A DNA stretch of 64,000 bases, taken from positions 78,309 through 142,308 of the forward strand of contig CAXXYG010000029.1 in NCBI GenBank assembly GCA_963666575.2, in the 5' to 3' direction. A model generated the notes under the pieces. That model was not told the origin of the DNA. It did no database searches and saw only the letters and a list, made by a program, of their open reading frames with translations. Both the position numbers and the translations under genes were made by a program. This document shows positions 8,390-16,456 of this stretch, piece after piece (the first letter of the stretch is position 1; the number at the start of each line of letters is the position of its first letter). The stretch comes from JABMQB01 sp963666575. GTDB taxonomy: Bacteria > Bacteroidota > Bacteroidia > Bacteroidales > Prolixibacteraceae.

Positions 8390-8848
8390 ATGAAAGATTT
8401 TATAAGAACTTACAAGATTGTTATTGGGATTCTCCTGATTGTATTGATTCTTGTTGTAATCCGTTTTTTGAATGGTGATCATTTTAAAAATGGAGCAGAA
8501 AAAAATGCCTTAGCTGCACTTTTAAAATCAAATATTATCAGCCGTAGCCAGGTAAAACAAATAGAACCAAATGCCACTTTTATTTATTTGGGGAGTAAAG
8601 CAGAAGGAATGGAACCGGAAAATATTGAAACTATTACAATGGATTCAGAAGAGATTCTCAATAAACAAAACCTCCAGTTAATTCAAAAGATAAAAGGTTC
8701 AATTGTATTGGTATCGGAAGATCAAACATTATCGGCACGGATTTGGATGTTGTTGGCTCAAAAAGGAATTGATAATTTATATATTCTTACCGATAAGGAG
8801 GATATAGAAAGTTTTAAATACAAATTCCAGCCCGAAACAGTTAATTGA
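8390..8848 (+). CDS. Membrane-anchored degenerate rhodanese-like protein
   Basis: A 152-residue protein with an N-terminal transmembrane segment (about residues 9-27). The rest still shows a worn rhodanese pattern: ATFIYLGSKAEGM in place of the DVR strand, and IVLVSEDQTLSARIWMLLAQ followed by GIDNLYIL, which parallels the canonical catalytic-loop helix and closing strand. The catalytic Cys position is occupied by SED, and the protein has no Cys at all. It lies 18 bases after the previous rhodanese-like gene and converges on the tandem-rhodanese lipoprotein. The family call rests on pattern alone. Confidence 0.6.
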   Translation: MKDFIRTYKIVIGILLIVLILVVIRFLNGDHFKNGAEKNALAALLKSNIISRSQVKQIEPNATFIYLGSKAEGMEPENIETITMDSEEILNKQNLQLIQKIKGSIVLVSEDQTLSARIWMLLAQKGIDNLYILTDKEDIESFKYKFQPETVN

Positions 8849-8881
8849 ACTGTTGAGCCGGAATTCTGATATTTTGGAGTA

Positions 8882-9937
8882 TTATTTTACGGTTTTATAA
8901 TTTGCAATATCTTCCGATGTAAATGGCAACCACGAAAGTGTTGCCTGATCGGCGACCATTTTATCAAACATAAAACTGTTATTACCATATGATAAGGTGC
9001 GGGCATCGTAGCCAAATAACCTTAAATAAGCAGTAACAAATCCTGAATTGTGGCCTGTGCCACAATAAACCACAATGGTTTTATCGATAGGGAGCGTAGC
9101 CATTTCATCAACAAAACTGAGTGTTGCATTTGGTTTGTATCGAACAGCCCCTGGAATATGCCCACTTTCGTATTTGTCACGCCGGTCGTAATTCATCACA
9201 TAATAAGCCGATGGATCGGCGAAAACATCTGAAGAATTAACCATTACTTTAGATAAATCTTCTGAAAATAGTTGTTGAAAACGAGCTGTCCCTATTTCCT
9301 CGCCTGAAGTTTTGTCTGTTTTTAATTGGGGCATTTCTTTTGCAATCGGCTTATTATTAATAGTTTCTTCTAATTGGTCCTGAAAATCAGAAGAGCAACC
9401 TGCAAGCCATCCTTTTTGTGCAGAAGAAGTATTCCAGCCACTCATTCCCCATCGCAAGGCGTATACATTTCCGTAACCCATTAAACGCAGCAGGGAAGCA
9501 GTATAGCTGGCAACCTGGCCGTCAGAACTCACAATAATTATCCGTTTATATTCAAATGGTTTTATACCCGAAACAAAATATTCGGGGAGAGATGAAAAGT
9601 CCTTATTAATAGCCCCCTGTATATGTCCGGATGTAAATTCTTCCTTTGAACGAATATCAACAATCAGGTTATTATTTCCAAGTTCATCAAAAACACTCGA
9701 GGCTTTAATAAGTGAAGGGAAGTTTCGGCCGTTCACATAATCGCCATTTTCAGCCAAATCTTTTAATAAAAGTTTGGTTTCGTTTCCAATTACCAAAGGC
9801 TCTTTTTGTTGAGCCTTTTGAACAACCGGAGTTTGTTCATTGACTTTTTTAGTGCTGCTTCCTGCACATCCTGCTAAAAACAGGATGGCAGTAGCTACAA
9901 CTAAAAAATTTATTTTTTTTAGAAACTGACTTCTCAT
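8882..9937 (-). CDS. Tandem rhodanese-domain lipoprotein (sulfurtransferase)
   Basis: A 351-residue protein. I use the ATG at 9937 because a GTG nine bases upstream would overlap the preceding stop, and the lipobox (LFLAGC) fits either. Two rhodanese domains follow. The first (about residues 70-185) has LIVDIRSKEEFTSGHIQGAI but an SSDGQ loop with no Cys. The second (about 240-330) has YDRRDKYESGHIPGAV and an intact loop, YCGTGHNS, with the catalytic Cys. This is the standard layout of two-domain sulfurtransferases, an inactive N half and an active C half. It is lipid-anchored and probably periplasmic. It starts one base after the stop of the lipoprotein gene upstream and faces the thiosulfate-transport operon. 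Confidence 0.88.
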   Translation of the reverse strand: MRSQFLKKINFLVVATAILFLAGCAGSSTKKVNEQTPVVQKAQQKEPLVIGNETKLLLKDLAENGDYVNGRNFPSLIKASSVFDELGNNNLIVDIRSKEEFTSGHIQGAINKDFSSLPEYFVSGIKPFEYKRIIIVSSDGQVASYTASLLRLMGYGNVYALRWGMSGWNTSSAQKGWLAGCSSDFQDQLEETINNKPIAKEMPQLKTDKTSGEEIGTARFQQLFSEDLSKVMVNSSDVFADPSAYYVMNYDRRDKYESGHIPGAVRYKPNATLSFVDEMATLPIDKTIVVYCGTGHNSGFVTAYLRLFGYDARTLSYGNNSFMFDKMVADQATLSWLPFTSEDIANYKTVK

Positions 9938-9938
9938 A

Positions 9939-11007
9939 TTATTCACTTACAACAGCAACCCTGTCTTTATCAAATTTTAGTGTTTCAATCCTGTTTCCTT
10001 TTTCGTCGTATTTGTGTTCAGTAATTGCTACACCGTCATTTGGATTGTTTATGAGATTCCTGTCTTTATCAAGGTTCCATGTTTCAACTACGGCACCATG
10101 TTCATCAATTACATTTTTAGTTACCGGAACATTTTTTTCCTGAAAGGTATTCGTCGTCCTGGTCAAAAACTGCGGTTTCAATGTTGTATCCGTTTTCATC
10201 AATTTGGTTTATACGTTTTGCCCATCCCCAAAAGAGGTTCGATAATTGGCCAACTGTATTATGCACTGAAAAACTCAACACCTCACCTTGTGGGCTGTTT
10301 TTAAATTCAAAATAAGAAACACCTATGTCTCCACAATTTTCGGCAGTACAATTGTACATGGTGTCGGCCTCAAAATTCATCATTCGGGTAGTAAAACCTT
10401 TCTCATCATACTTAAAGCGAAGTTCATAGAAAGGGCAAAAAGGATTCATTACAACTGATTCATTTGCCAGATTGTAACGTATTTCCTGCAACAGTCCATC
10501 AGGTAACGTTTTCCAGGTGTATCGGTTAATGTTGTTGCGGTTTTCTACAGTATTTCCTTCTTTATCAAAAAAGGCTAAAGCTGCTCTGGTACCATCATCA
10601 TTGAGTGTATATTCAGCTGCATAAGCACCTTGTGAGTCAATTTGCTCACCCTTTTCATTAAAAAAATGTTTTATTTGTTTGTTCCCGGAATAGGTGTAGG
10701 TTATTTTGGCAGCACCACGCATCGACCCATATGATAACATAACATCTCCTCTGCCATATTTTATTTCAGTTAACCGGCCTGATTCATCATAAGTAAACTG
10801 ATAATTATTGATTGTTTGAGCTTCTTCGGCGGTTAACTCACGCAAGCCTTTTTCAAGGTCATAAGAAGTTTCACTAAATTGTAGATGACGGTAATATTTT
10901 ACATTCGATTCTACAGTTTTTTCAGATGTTTTGGGGGCACATGAAATAATCGCTGCGCTTAGTGTAAACGCGGCAATCAGGAAAAGTAACGACTTTTTTA
11001 GTTTCAT
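9939..11007 (-). CDS. YD-repeat-like lipoprotein, frameshifted at an A7 run
   Basis: The first 296-codon frame starts at 11007 with a lipoprotein signal (SAAIISC) and carries repeated YDE-G and ETA-FD-D modules that recall RHS/YD repeats. It runs off-frame at a homopolymer (T7 on the plus strand, 10132-10138) and stops shortly after. The adjacent +1 frame continues the same repeat style (VIDEHGAVVETWNLDKD, YDEKGNRIETLKFDKD) to 9939. Removing one A joins them into about 355 residues reading LSGKNVPVTKN across the junction. The reason may be a sequencing error, a real mutation or transcriptional slippage. The protein's function is unknown. It precedes the tandem-rhodanese gene by one base, so they form an operon. 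Confidence 0.75.
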
Positions 11008-11347
11008 AATATTAATTTTCTATTTATTTTATAAGTGTTAATCTATTGTTACATTGGACATTCATTCCTATTTAACAACTGATGAGGGGAAAGGTTTTAG
11101 AAAAACTTTTTGAAAGATACAATAAGTATTCTGTTTCATTCAATGTACTGTTAAATAGAGCTGTTAACCGCTTGTTAACTTGAACTAAAATGAATCCTTA
11201 GATTGTTATTGAGTTGATTATACGCAAAATTGGAGTCCATTTCAGGGATTCAGCAAAACCTGAGGGTAGGTTTATAGAGGCAATAGAAATAGATTACCAA
11301 AATTGGGATCAATTATAAGGAGAAGATAGGTAAATTACATACTAAAT
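11008..11347. other. Intergenic region, nothing recognised
   Basis: 340 AT-rich bases between two minus-strand genes. It should hold the promoter of the YD-repeat lipoprotein and the 3' end of the FAD enzyme transcript. I found no TAnnTTTG box at a sensible distance, no T-tailed hairpin and no plausible small gene. Confidence 0.4.
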
Positions 11348-12880
11348 TTATTTTGAACTTATAGCCAGGGCACATTTTACGCCATCAGCGGCACTTGAAA
11401 TAATTCCTCCTGCATAACCACTGCCTTCACCCACAAAATAAAGATTTTCGAAACCTATACATTGCCCATCTTTTTCGCGTGCTACTTGTATGGGCGACGA
11501 AGTTTTGTTTTCGAGCCCCATTAATATTCCCCGTTCAAAACCTTTTAGCTTTCGGCTAAAATCTCCCAATCCTTCGGATAATGCTTTACTCACTATTTCA
11601 GGAACCATATTGTACAGTGGTGCCGATTTTAGCCCCAATGGATAACTGCTACGGCCTATCTCTTTTGATTCGGTTTGTTTGATGTAATCATATGCCCGGT
11701 TGGCAGGAATGACATATCCATCTGAAAAGTTATAAAATTGTTCTTCCAGTTGATCCATCCAGTCAAGGATTTCTATGGCAGAGCTTTTATGTCCTAATAA
11801 TATGTCGGGATGCACACCTACAATACAACCTGCATTGGCATATAAACCATCACGTTGGTAATAACTCATGCCATTTACCACACTTTTTTGTTCGTAAGCA
11901 GCTGCCGGCACAACATTTCCACCCGGACACATACAAAATGTGTAAACACCTAAACCCGATTGTGTTTTTGTTGCCAGCCGGTATTCGGCTGCTTTTACAC
12001 CCGGTAAACTTTCGGTGCCCCATTGTGCGCGGTTGATTAATTTTTGTGAATGTTCAATGCGGTGCCCCAATGCGAAATTTTTAGTGCTAAACTGAACCCC
12101 TTTGTTTATCAACATTCGGTAGGTGTCATATGCTGAGTGCCCTGTCGCCAAAATAATATTGTCGGCTTCAAATTCGCCACTGTTACAACTAATTTTTTTA
12201 ACCTTGCTTTCTGTTACATGAATATCTTCGAGTTGGGTCTCGAATAAAAAGGAACCTCCATTTTCGAGGAATTGTTGCCTTAGGTTAGCAACTACAATTT
12301 TTAAGTTGTCAGTTCCAACGTGTGGGTGAGCCATATATAAAATTTCTTCGGGAGCTCCTGCTTTAACATATTCAGCCATTATAAAACGTCTTTCATCCGA
12401 AATGCGTTTTGACCGCGATGTTAATTTCCCGTCCGAAAAAGTACCAGCACCACCTTCGCCAAATGCATAATTATTTTGAGTTGTAAATGTGCCATTCTCT
12501 TCAAGTTGCTGAATGGCTTTATCGCGCTTATTTACTTCTGAGCCACGCTCAATTATAGTTACATTAAAACCAGCCATCTGCAATGTATGTGCAGCAAAAA
12601 AACCTGCAGGGCCGCTGCCAACAACAATTACTTTTTCAGACCTTTTTTTATAGGGTATTGTCAATCCTTCAGGTGCCTTATAAGTGTCACCTGGTAACTG
12701 ATCAGATAAAACAACAAGGCTCACCAACCAATGCGGATTGTTTTTTTTACGCGCATCCAAACTTTTTTTCTCAATTTGAAAGGTAAAATTATCCAAATCA
12801 AGTTGTTTATGTATAGCTTGTTTGATTGTTAATTCTGAATAAGATGTTGGTAGTTGTATTTGTAGTGTTTTATAGCCCAT
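11348..12880 (-). CDS. FAD-dependent dehydrogenase of the COG2509 type
   Basis: A 510-residue flavoprotein. The start ATG at 12880 (MGYKTLQIQLP) is preferred over a TTG 39 bases upstream. A short N-terminal domain (about 1-85) precedes the dinucleotide-binding motif VVGSGPAGFFAA. The family signature FGEGGAGTFSDGKLTSR follows, then ILATGHSAYDT, GLGVYTFCMCPGG and a C-terminal YFVGEGSGYAGGI FAD-closing motif. These place it in the widely conserved, poorly characterised COG2509 group of cytosolic oxidoreductases. The substrate is not known. It stands alone, with no partner gene. Confidence 0.87.
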   Translation of the reverse strand: MGYKTLQIQLPTSYSELTIKQAIHKQLDLDNFTFQIEKKSLDARKKNNPHWLVSLVVLSDQLPGDTYKAPEGLTIPYKKRSEKVIVVGSGPAGFFAAHTLQMAGFNVTIIERGSEVNKRDKAIQQLEENGTFTTQNNYAFGEGGAGTFSDGKLTSRSKRISDERRFIMAEYVKAGAPEEILYMAHPHVGTDNLKIVVANLRQQFLENGGSFLFETQLEDIHVTESKVKKISCNSGEFEADNIILATGHSAYDTYRMLINKGVQFSTKNFALGHRIEHSQKLINRAQWGTESLPGVKAAEYRLATKTQSGLGVYTFCMCPGGNVVPAAAYEQKSVVNGMSYYQRDGLYANAGCIVGVHPDILLGHKSSAIEILDWMDQLEEQFYNFSDGYVIPANRAYDYIKQTESKEIGRSSYPLGLKSAPLYNMVPEIVSKALSEGLGDFSRKLKGFERGILMGLENKTSSPIQVAREKDGQCIGFENLYFVGEGSGYAGGIISSAADGVKCALAISSK

Positions 12881-12956
12881 GGTAAATGATTCTTTTTCTT
12901 GGGAGCAAAGGTAATCCAATTGTTGGAGTTTTTTTCAATTGGCTAATGGAAGATAA

Positions 12957-12979
12957 ACTTAAAGTCACACCACCAATAA
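12957..12979 (+). repeat. 23-bp flanking repeat, left copy
   Basis: ACTTAAAGTC followed by ACACCACCAATAA. It matches 30466-30488 at 20 of 23 positions in the same orientation. The core ACTT-A-AAGT is palindromic. The two copies bracket the 17-kb CRTAC1 cluster. Confidence 0.55.
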
Positions 12980-13270
12980 AACCAGCATCCCAATAAAATT
13001 TAAACCAACTTATTCTAATTAAAAAAAGGTAGGAATTATATTATATTACTGATCCCTTCTGTTATAAACGGCAGGATTAAACTTGACATATGTTTAAAAT
13101 AAATAGAAATTTATTATGCTGCCCCTAGTAAAAATTAATTTATTCCGTATGCTTGATAATAAAGGATGTCTGTGGGTTTTTATCTGTGAATTTTTGGTGG
13201 TTTTTTGTTTCACTTTTTATGTATCGCTAAAGTATTTTCAAATTCAATTAAAAATCTTTCTATTAATTTA

Positions 13271-13278
13271 TATATTTG
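13271..13278 (+). promoter_or_regulatory. Candidate -7 box of the CRTAC1 cluster promoter
   Basis: TATATTTG is an exact match to the Bacteroidota -7 consensus TAnnTTTG and lies 34 bases before the ATG at 13313, giving a leader of about 30 nt. No clear TTTG -33 element is seen at the right distance. Confidence 0.45.
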
Positions 13279-13312
13279 ACGTTGTTTTAACTAACTAATT
13301 GACTTAACTAAA

Positions 13313-15010
13313 ATGACAAAAGAAAAAAAACATTTATGCAATTTGCACGATTGCTGGAAATTCTCAACCATGTTAATTCTCTTGCTCGTCCTTTTTGCAT
13401 GTCAATCGAATCGAAGTTCCGAATCAGAGACCAAAAAAACCAACCAACCGCCTCCAATAAATGACGAATTTTATCAGGAAATAGGAAAGAGTATCGGATT
13501 GGATTTTAAACATTCGCTTGGAGCCGAGGAGATGACCAATATTGTTGAATCGGTAGGTGGTGGAGCCGCTTTTCTTGATTTTGACCAGGATGGTTATATT
13601 GATATATATGCATGCAGTGGGACATGGATTGAAGGTTTTAGTAAGAGTGAAAAACCCGATGAATTACCAACAAACCGTCTCTACCGCAACTTGCAGGATG
13701 GTACCTTTGAAGATGTAACTAAAAAAGCTGGAGTAGGTGGCCCATGGTACAGTATGGGTATTACTATTGGTGATTTTAATAACGATGGATTTCCTGATAT
13801 CTATTTAAGTAATTATGGACCAAATACACTGTATCAGAATAATGGTAACGGTACTTTTTCTGATGTAACGAAACGTGCTTCAGTGGGTGGTGGCAAGTTA
13901 TGTAGTGTTGGTGCTGTGTGGCTTGATTACGATAACGATGGGCTTTTAGACCTGTATGTTGGCAATTACCTGGATTTTGATCCGGAATATAAATATTATT
14001 ATGCACCTGATGGTTTTCCGGGGCCATTGGCCTACGATAGCCAACCCGATGTTCTATACCATAATAATGGAGATGGCCTTTTTGAAGATGTTACCTTAAG
14101 TATGGGAATTGAAGATGTCGATGGGCGTGCTATGGGAGTTGGTGCTGCCGATTATAACGATGACGGTTTTGTGGATATTTATGTTGCCAATGACCATACC
14201 GTTAATTATTTGTGGCATAACGATGGAGGGAAAGGTTTTACTGATAAGGGTACTATGTCGGGGACAGGTTTTAGCCAGGCTGGTGAAGCAACTGTAAGTA
14301 TGTCGGTTGATTTTGCCGATTTTAATGGCGATGAGTTATTGGATATGTTTATTTCTGATGATAATTATTGTTCGTTATATGAAAACCTTGGGAACGGAAT
14401 TTTTAGTGATAAATCATATGTGTCAGGAATTTCAGTTGCTTCAGGGCAATTTGTGGGTTGGTCTTCTTCGTTCCTTGATTTTGATAACGATGGCGATGCC
14501 GATATTTTTAAAACAAACGGGGAATTAAAACATTTATATGGCCAGGAAGACCAGCTGTTTGAGAACGTTGGAGACGGAAAATTTGAGGATGGATCAGTTG
14601 ACTTAAGTCAATATTTTCATGAAGAATATGTAGGCCGTGGGGCATGTTTAGGTGATTATGACAACGATGGCGATATCGATATTTTTATCATTAACCTTGA
14701 TAGCCATAGTATGTTTTTACGGAATAATAAAGGCAATCAAAATAATTGGTTAATGCTTGATCTGATTGGCCATACCAGTAACCGTGATGGAGTTGGAGCC
14801 AGGATTAAGATACTGGCTGGAGGCAAGGTACAAACATCACAGAAAAAAAGTACTACCGGATACCTTTCTCAAAATGATTCAAGGGTTAGTTTTGGCCTGG
14901 CTAAAAATGAAAGTGTTGAAAGAATTGAAATAAAATGGCCTTCCGGAAAATTACAGGTTTTGGAGAATGTGCAGGCCAACCAGATTTTAACTGTCGATGA
15001 ACCCGAATAA
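13313..15010 (+). CDS. CRTAC1-family lipoprotein (FG-GAP propeller plus ASPIC/UnbV)
   Basis: A 565-residue exported protein. The signal ends in a lipobox (LVLFAC). Seven calcium-loop repeats of the FG-GAP/VCBS type are visible (for example DFDQDGYIDIY, DFNNDGFPDIY, DYDNDGLLDLY, DYDNDGDIDIF), enough for a seven-bladed propeller. A C-terminal ASPIC/UnbV domain follows (about 475-560, with NWLMLDLIG, GVGARI and VSFGL). The family is named after a eukaryotic secreted protein, and its bacterial role is not established. It is the first of ten genes in one direction. The next gene overlaps or abuts its stop, and a similar protein is encoded at 26107. Confidence 0.9.
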   Translation: MTKEKKHLCNLHDCWKFSTMLILLLVLFACQSNRSSESETKKTNQPPPINDEFYQEIGKSIGLDFKHSLGAEEMTNIVESVGGGAAFLDFDQDGYIDIYACSGTWIEGFSKSEKPDELPTNRLYRNLQDGTFEDVTKKAGVGGPWYSMGITIGDFNNDGFPDIYLSNYGPNTLYQNNGNGTFSDVTKRASVGGGKLCSVGAVWLDYDNDGLLDLYVGNYLDFDPEYKYYYAPDGFPGPLAYDSQPDVLYHNNGDGLFEDVTLSMGIEDVDGRAMGVGAADYNDDGFVDIYVANDHTVNYLWHNDGGKGFTDKGTMSGTGFSQAGEATVSMSVDFADFNGDELLDMFISDDNYCSLYENLGNGIFSDKSYVSGISVASGQFVGWSSSFLDFDNDGDADIFKTNGELKHLYGQEDQLFENVGDGKFEDGSVDLSQYFHEEYVGRGACLGDYDNDGDIDIFIINLDSHSMFLRNNKGNQNNWLMLDLIGHTSNRDGVGARIKILAGGKVQTSQKKSTTGYLSQNDSRVSFGLAKNESVERIEIKWPSGKLQVLENVQANQILTVDEPE

Positions 15011-15020
15011 AGTTTTTTTT

Positions 15021-16454
15021 ATGAAAAAGGATAAAACAAGCAAGGTTTGTTTTATGGTCCTGACAATTGCCGTTTTAATGCTGTTTTTTTCTTCTTGTAC
15101 TAAAAAATCAGCAGATGGCACAATTATATTTACTCAGGTTCCAGCAAATAAGCCGCAAATAAATATAACAACAGTTGCCTCTTTGGAGCATCTGGCTGAA
15201 TCTTCTATTTTTGCAATTGAACCAGGCCAATCCCAAATAGTGCCTGTGATACTTACCGAAGATTATTTTTCAGCAAGTTCTCCCGATATTTCATATGATG
15301 GAAGGTTTATGCTTTTTGCAGCACAAAAGGAGTCTTCTGATGTATGGCAAATTTGGGAAATGAATTTAAATAATTTAAAGGCCAGGCAGATTACTTTTTT
15401 TGATGAAAATTGTTTTAGTCCCACTTACTTACCGGGTGGGCGTTTTGTGTTTGGCAAGTCGGAAACAGCCAGTATTAATAGTGCACAAAATTCACTATTT
15501 ACAGGTAATCTGGATGGTACCGGATTCAGCCAAATAACATTTAATCCGCAAAACTATTCAGTATTATCTGTTTTACAGGAAGGGCGAGTATTGGCATTCA
15601 GCCGACAGGTTGTCCCTGAAGAAGGAAATGGGCAGTTAATGGTATTCCGGCCTGATGGGACTAAACAAGATTTGTTTTATAAGGGCTCTGAAGGAAGTCA
15701 AATAATTAGCCGGGCAACAGAAGTTGGTGGAACAAAAATAGTTTTTATTGAAGCCGAAGGTGATAATCTGGAAAACCGAAACATAATTTCCATTAATTAT
15801 AACCGTCCGTTAAATAGCCGAACAAATCTTACTTCGGAATTAAAAGGAAATTTTTTAAATGTTAGTGCATTTCAGCAGGATAATTATTTAGTTTCATATC
15901 GGCCTGAAGGTGATGACTTTTATGCTTTGTATGATTACTCTGTGGAAAATAAAACACCTTCGCTGATATATAAAAACGAAGGCTACAATATATTAGAGGT
16001 AATTCTTGTTGAAAAACATGAGCGTCCACGCAAATTGCCAAGCGAAGTTAACATGGGTGTTAAAACCGGATTGTTGGTTTGCCAGGATATTAACTTTTAC
16101 GGAATTGAAAGTATGAGAAAAAACCAAGCTATTGCTCAGGCTCATAAAATTGAAATTATGGGTATTGATTCTTCGCTTGGGGTTGTAAATGTTGAAGAAG
16201 ATGGATCATTTTATTTAAAAATTCTGGCAGATACACCTTTCAGGTTGCGGACTCTTTCCGATGATGGAAAGGTAGTGAAAGGGCCTGGGAGTTGGATTTA
16301 TCTGCGCCCTAATGAGCGCCGTGGATGTGTTGGGTGCCATGCAGGTAATGAGCAGTCGCCCTTTAACAGGCAGCCACTTTCAGTAAAAAAAGATCCGGAT
16401 ATTATCCCGGAAGAAATAAAAGGTATACAAGAACAAAAAGTTGAATTAGAATAG
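15021..16454 (+). CDS. HzsA-like lipoprotein with PD40 propeller and one c-type haem site
   Basis: About 477 residues. I prefer the ATG at 15021 (MKKDKTSK, ahead of a signal with FFSSC lipobox) to one 24 bases upstream that overlaps the previous gene. The middle carries WD40-like PD40 repeats (PDISYDGRFMLFAA, then QIWEMNL). The end has EEDGSFYLKILADTPFRLRT followed by RRGCVGCHAG, a c-type haem-binding CxxCH at about residues 436-440. This arrangement matches proteins related to hydrazine synthase subunit A, which are widespread outside anammox bacteria and mostly uncharacterised. It probably transfers electrons in the periplasm. The next gene, a tri-haem protein, starts 2 bases after the stop. 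Confidence 0.85.
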   Translation: MKKDKTSKVCFMVLTIAVLMLFFSSCTKKSADGTIIFTQVPANKPQINITTVASLEHLAESSIFAIEPGQSQIVPVILTEDYFSASSPDISYDGRFMLFAAQKESSDVWQIWEMNLNNLKARQITFFDENCFSPTYLPGGRFVFGKSETASINSAQNSLFTGNLDGTGFSQITFNPQNYSVLSVLQEGRVLAFSRQVVPEEGNGQLMVFRPDGTKQDLFYKGSEGSQIISRATEVGGTKIVFIEAEGDNLENRNIISINYNRPLNSRTNLTSELKGNFLNVSAFQQDNYLVSYRPEGDDFYALYDYSVENKTPSLIYKNEGYNILEVILVEKHERPRKLPSEVNMGVKTGLLVCQDINFYGIESMRKNQAIAQAHKIEIMGIDSSLGVVNVEEDGSFYLKILADTPFRLRTLSDDGKVVKGPGSWIYLRPNERRGCVGCHAGNEQSPFNRQPLSVKKDPDIIPEEIKGIQEQKVELE

Positions 16455-16456
16455 GT

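Larger units (their letters stand above)
12881..13312. other. Divergent intergenic region at the left edge of the CRTAC1 cluster
   Basis: 432 bases between the FAD enzyme (minus) and the first CRTAC1 gene (plus). It contains one copy of a 23-bp repeat (12957-12979) that recurs at the other end of the cluster, and a TATATTTG promoter box. An open frame at 13116-13298 looks non-coding (AT-rich, no start context). Confidence 0.55.

Noticed and set aside
13116..13298. A 60-codon open frame before the first CRTAC1 gene
   Set aside because: AT-rich, hydrophobic by composition, no start context, and it lies in the probable promoter region.
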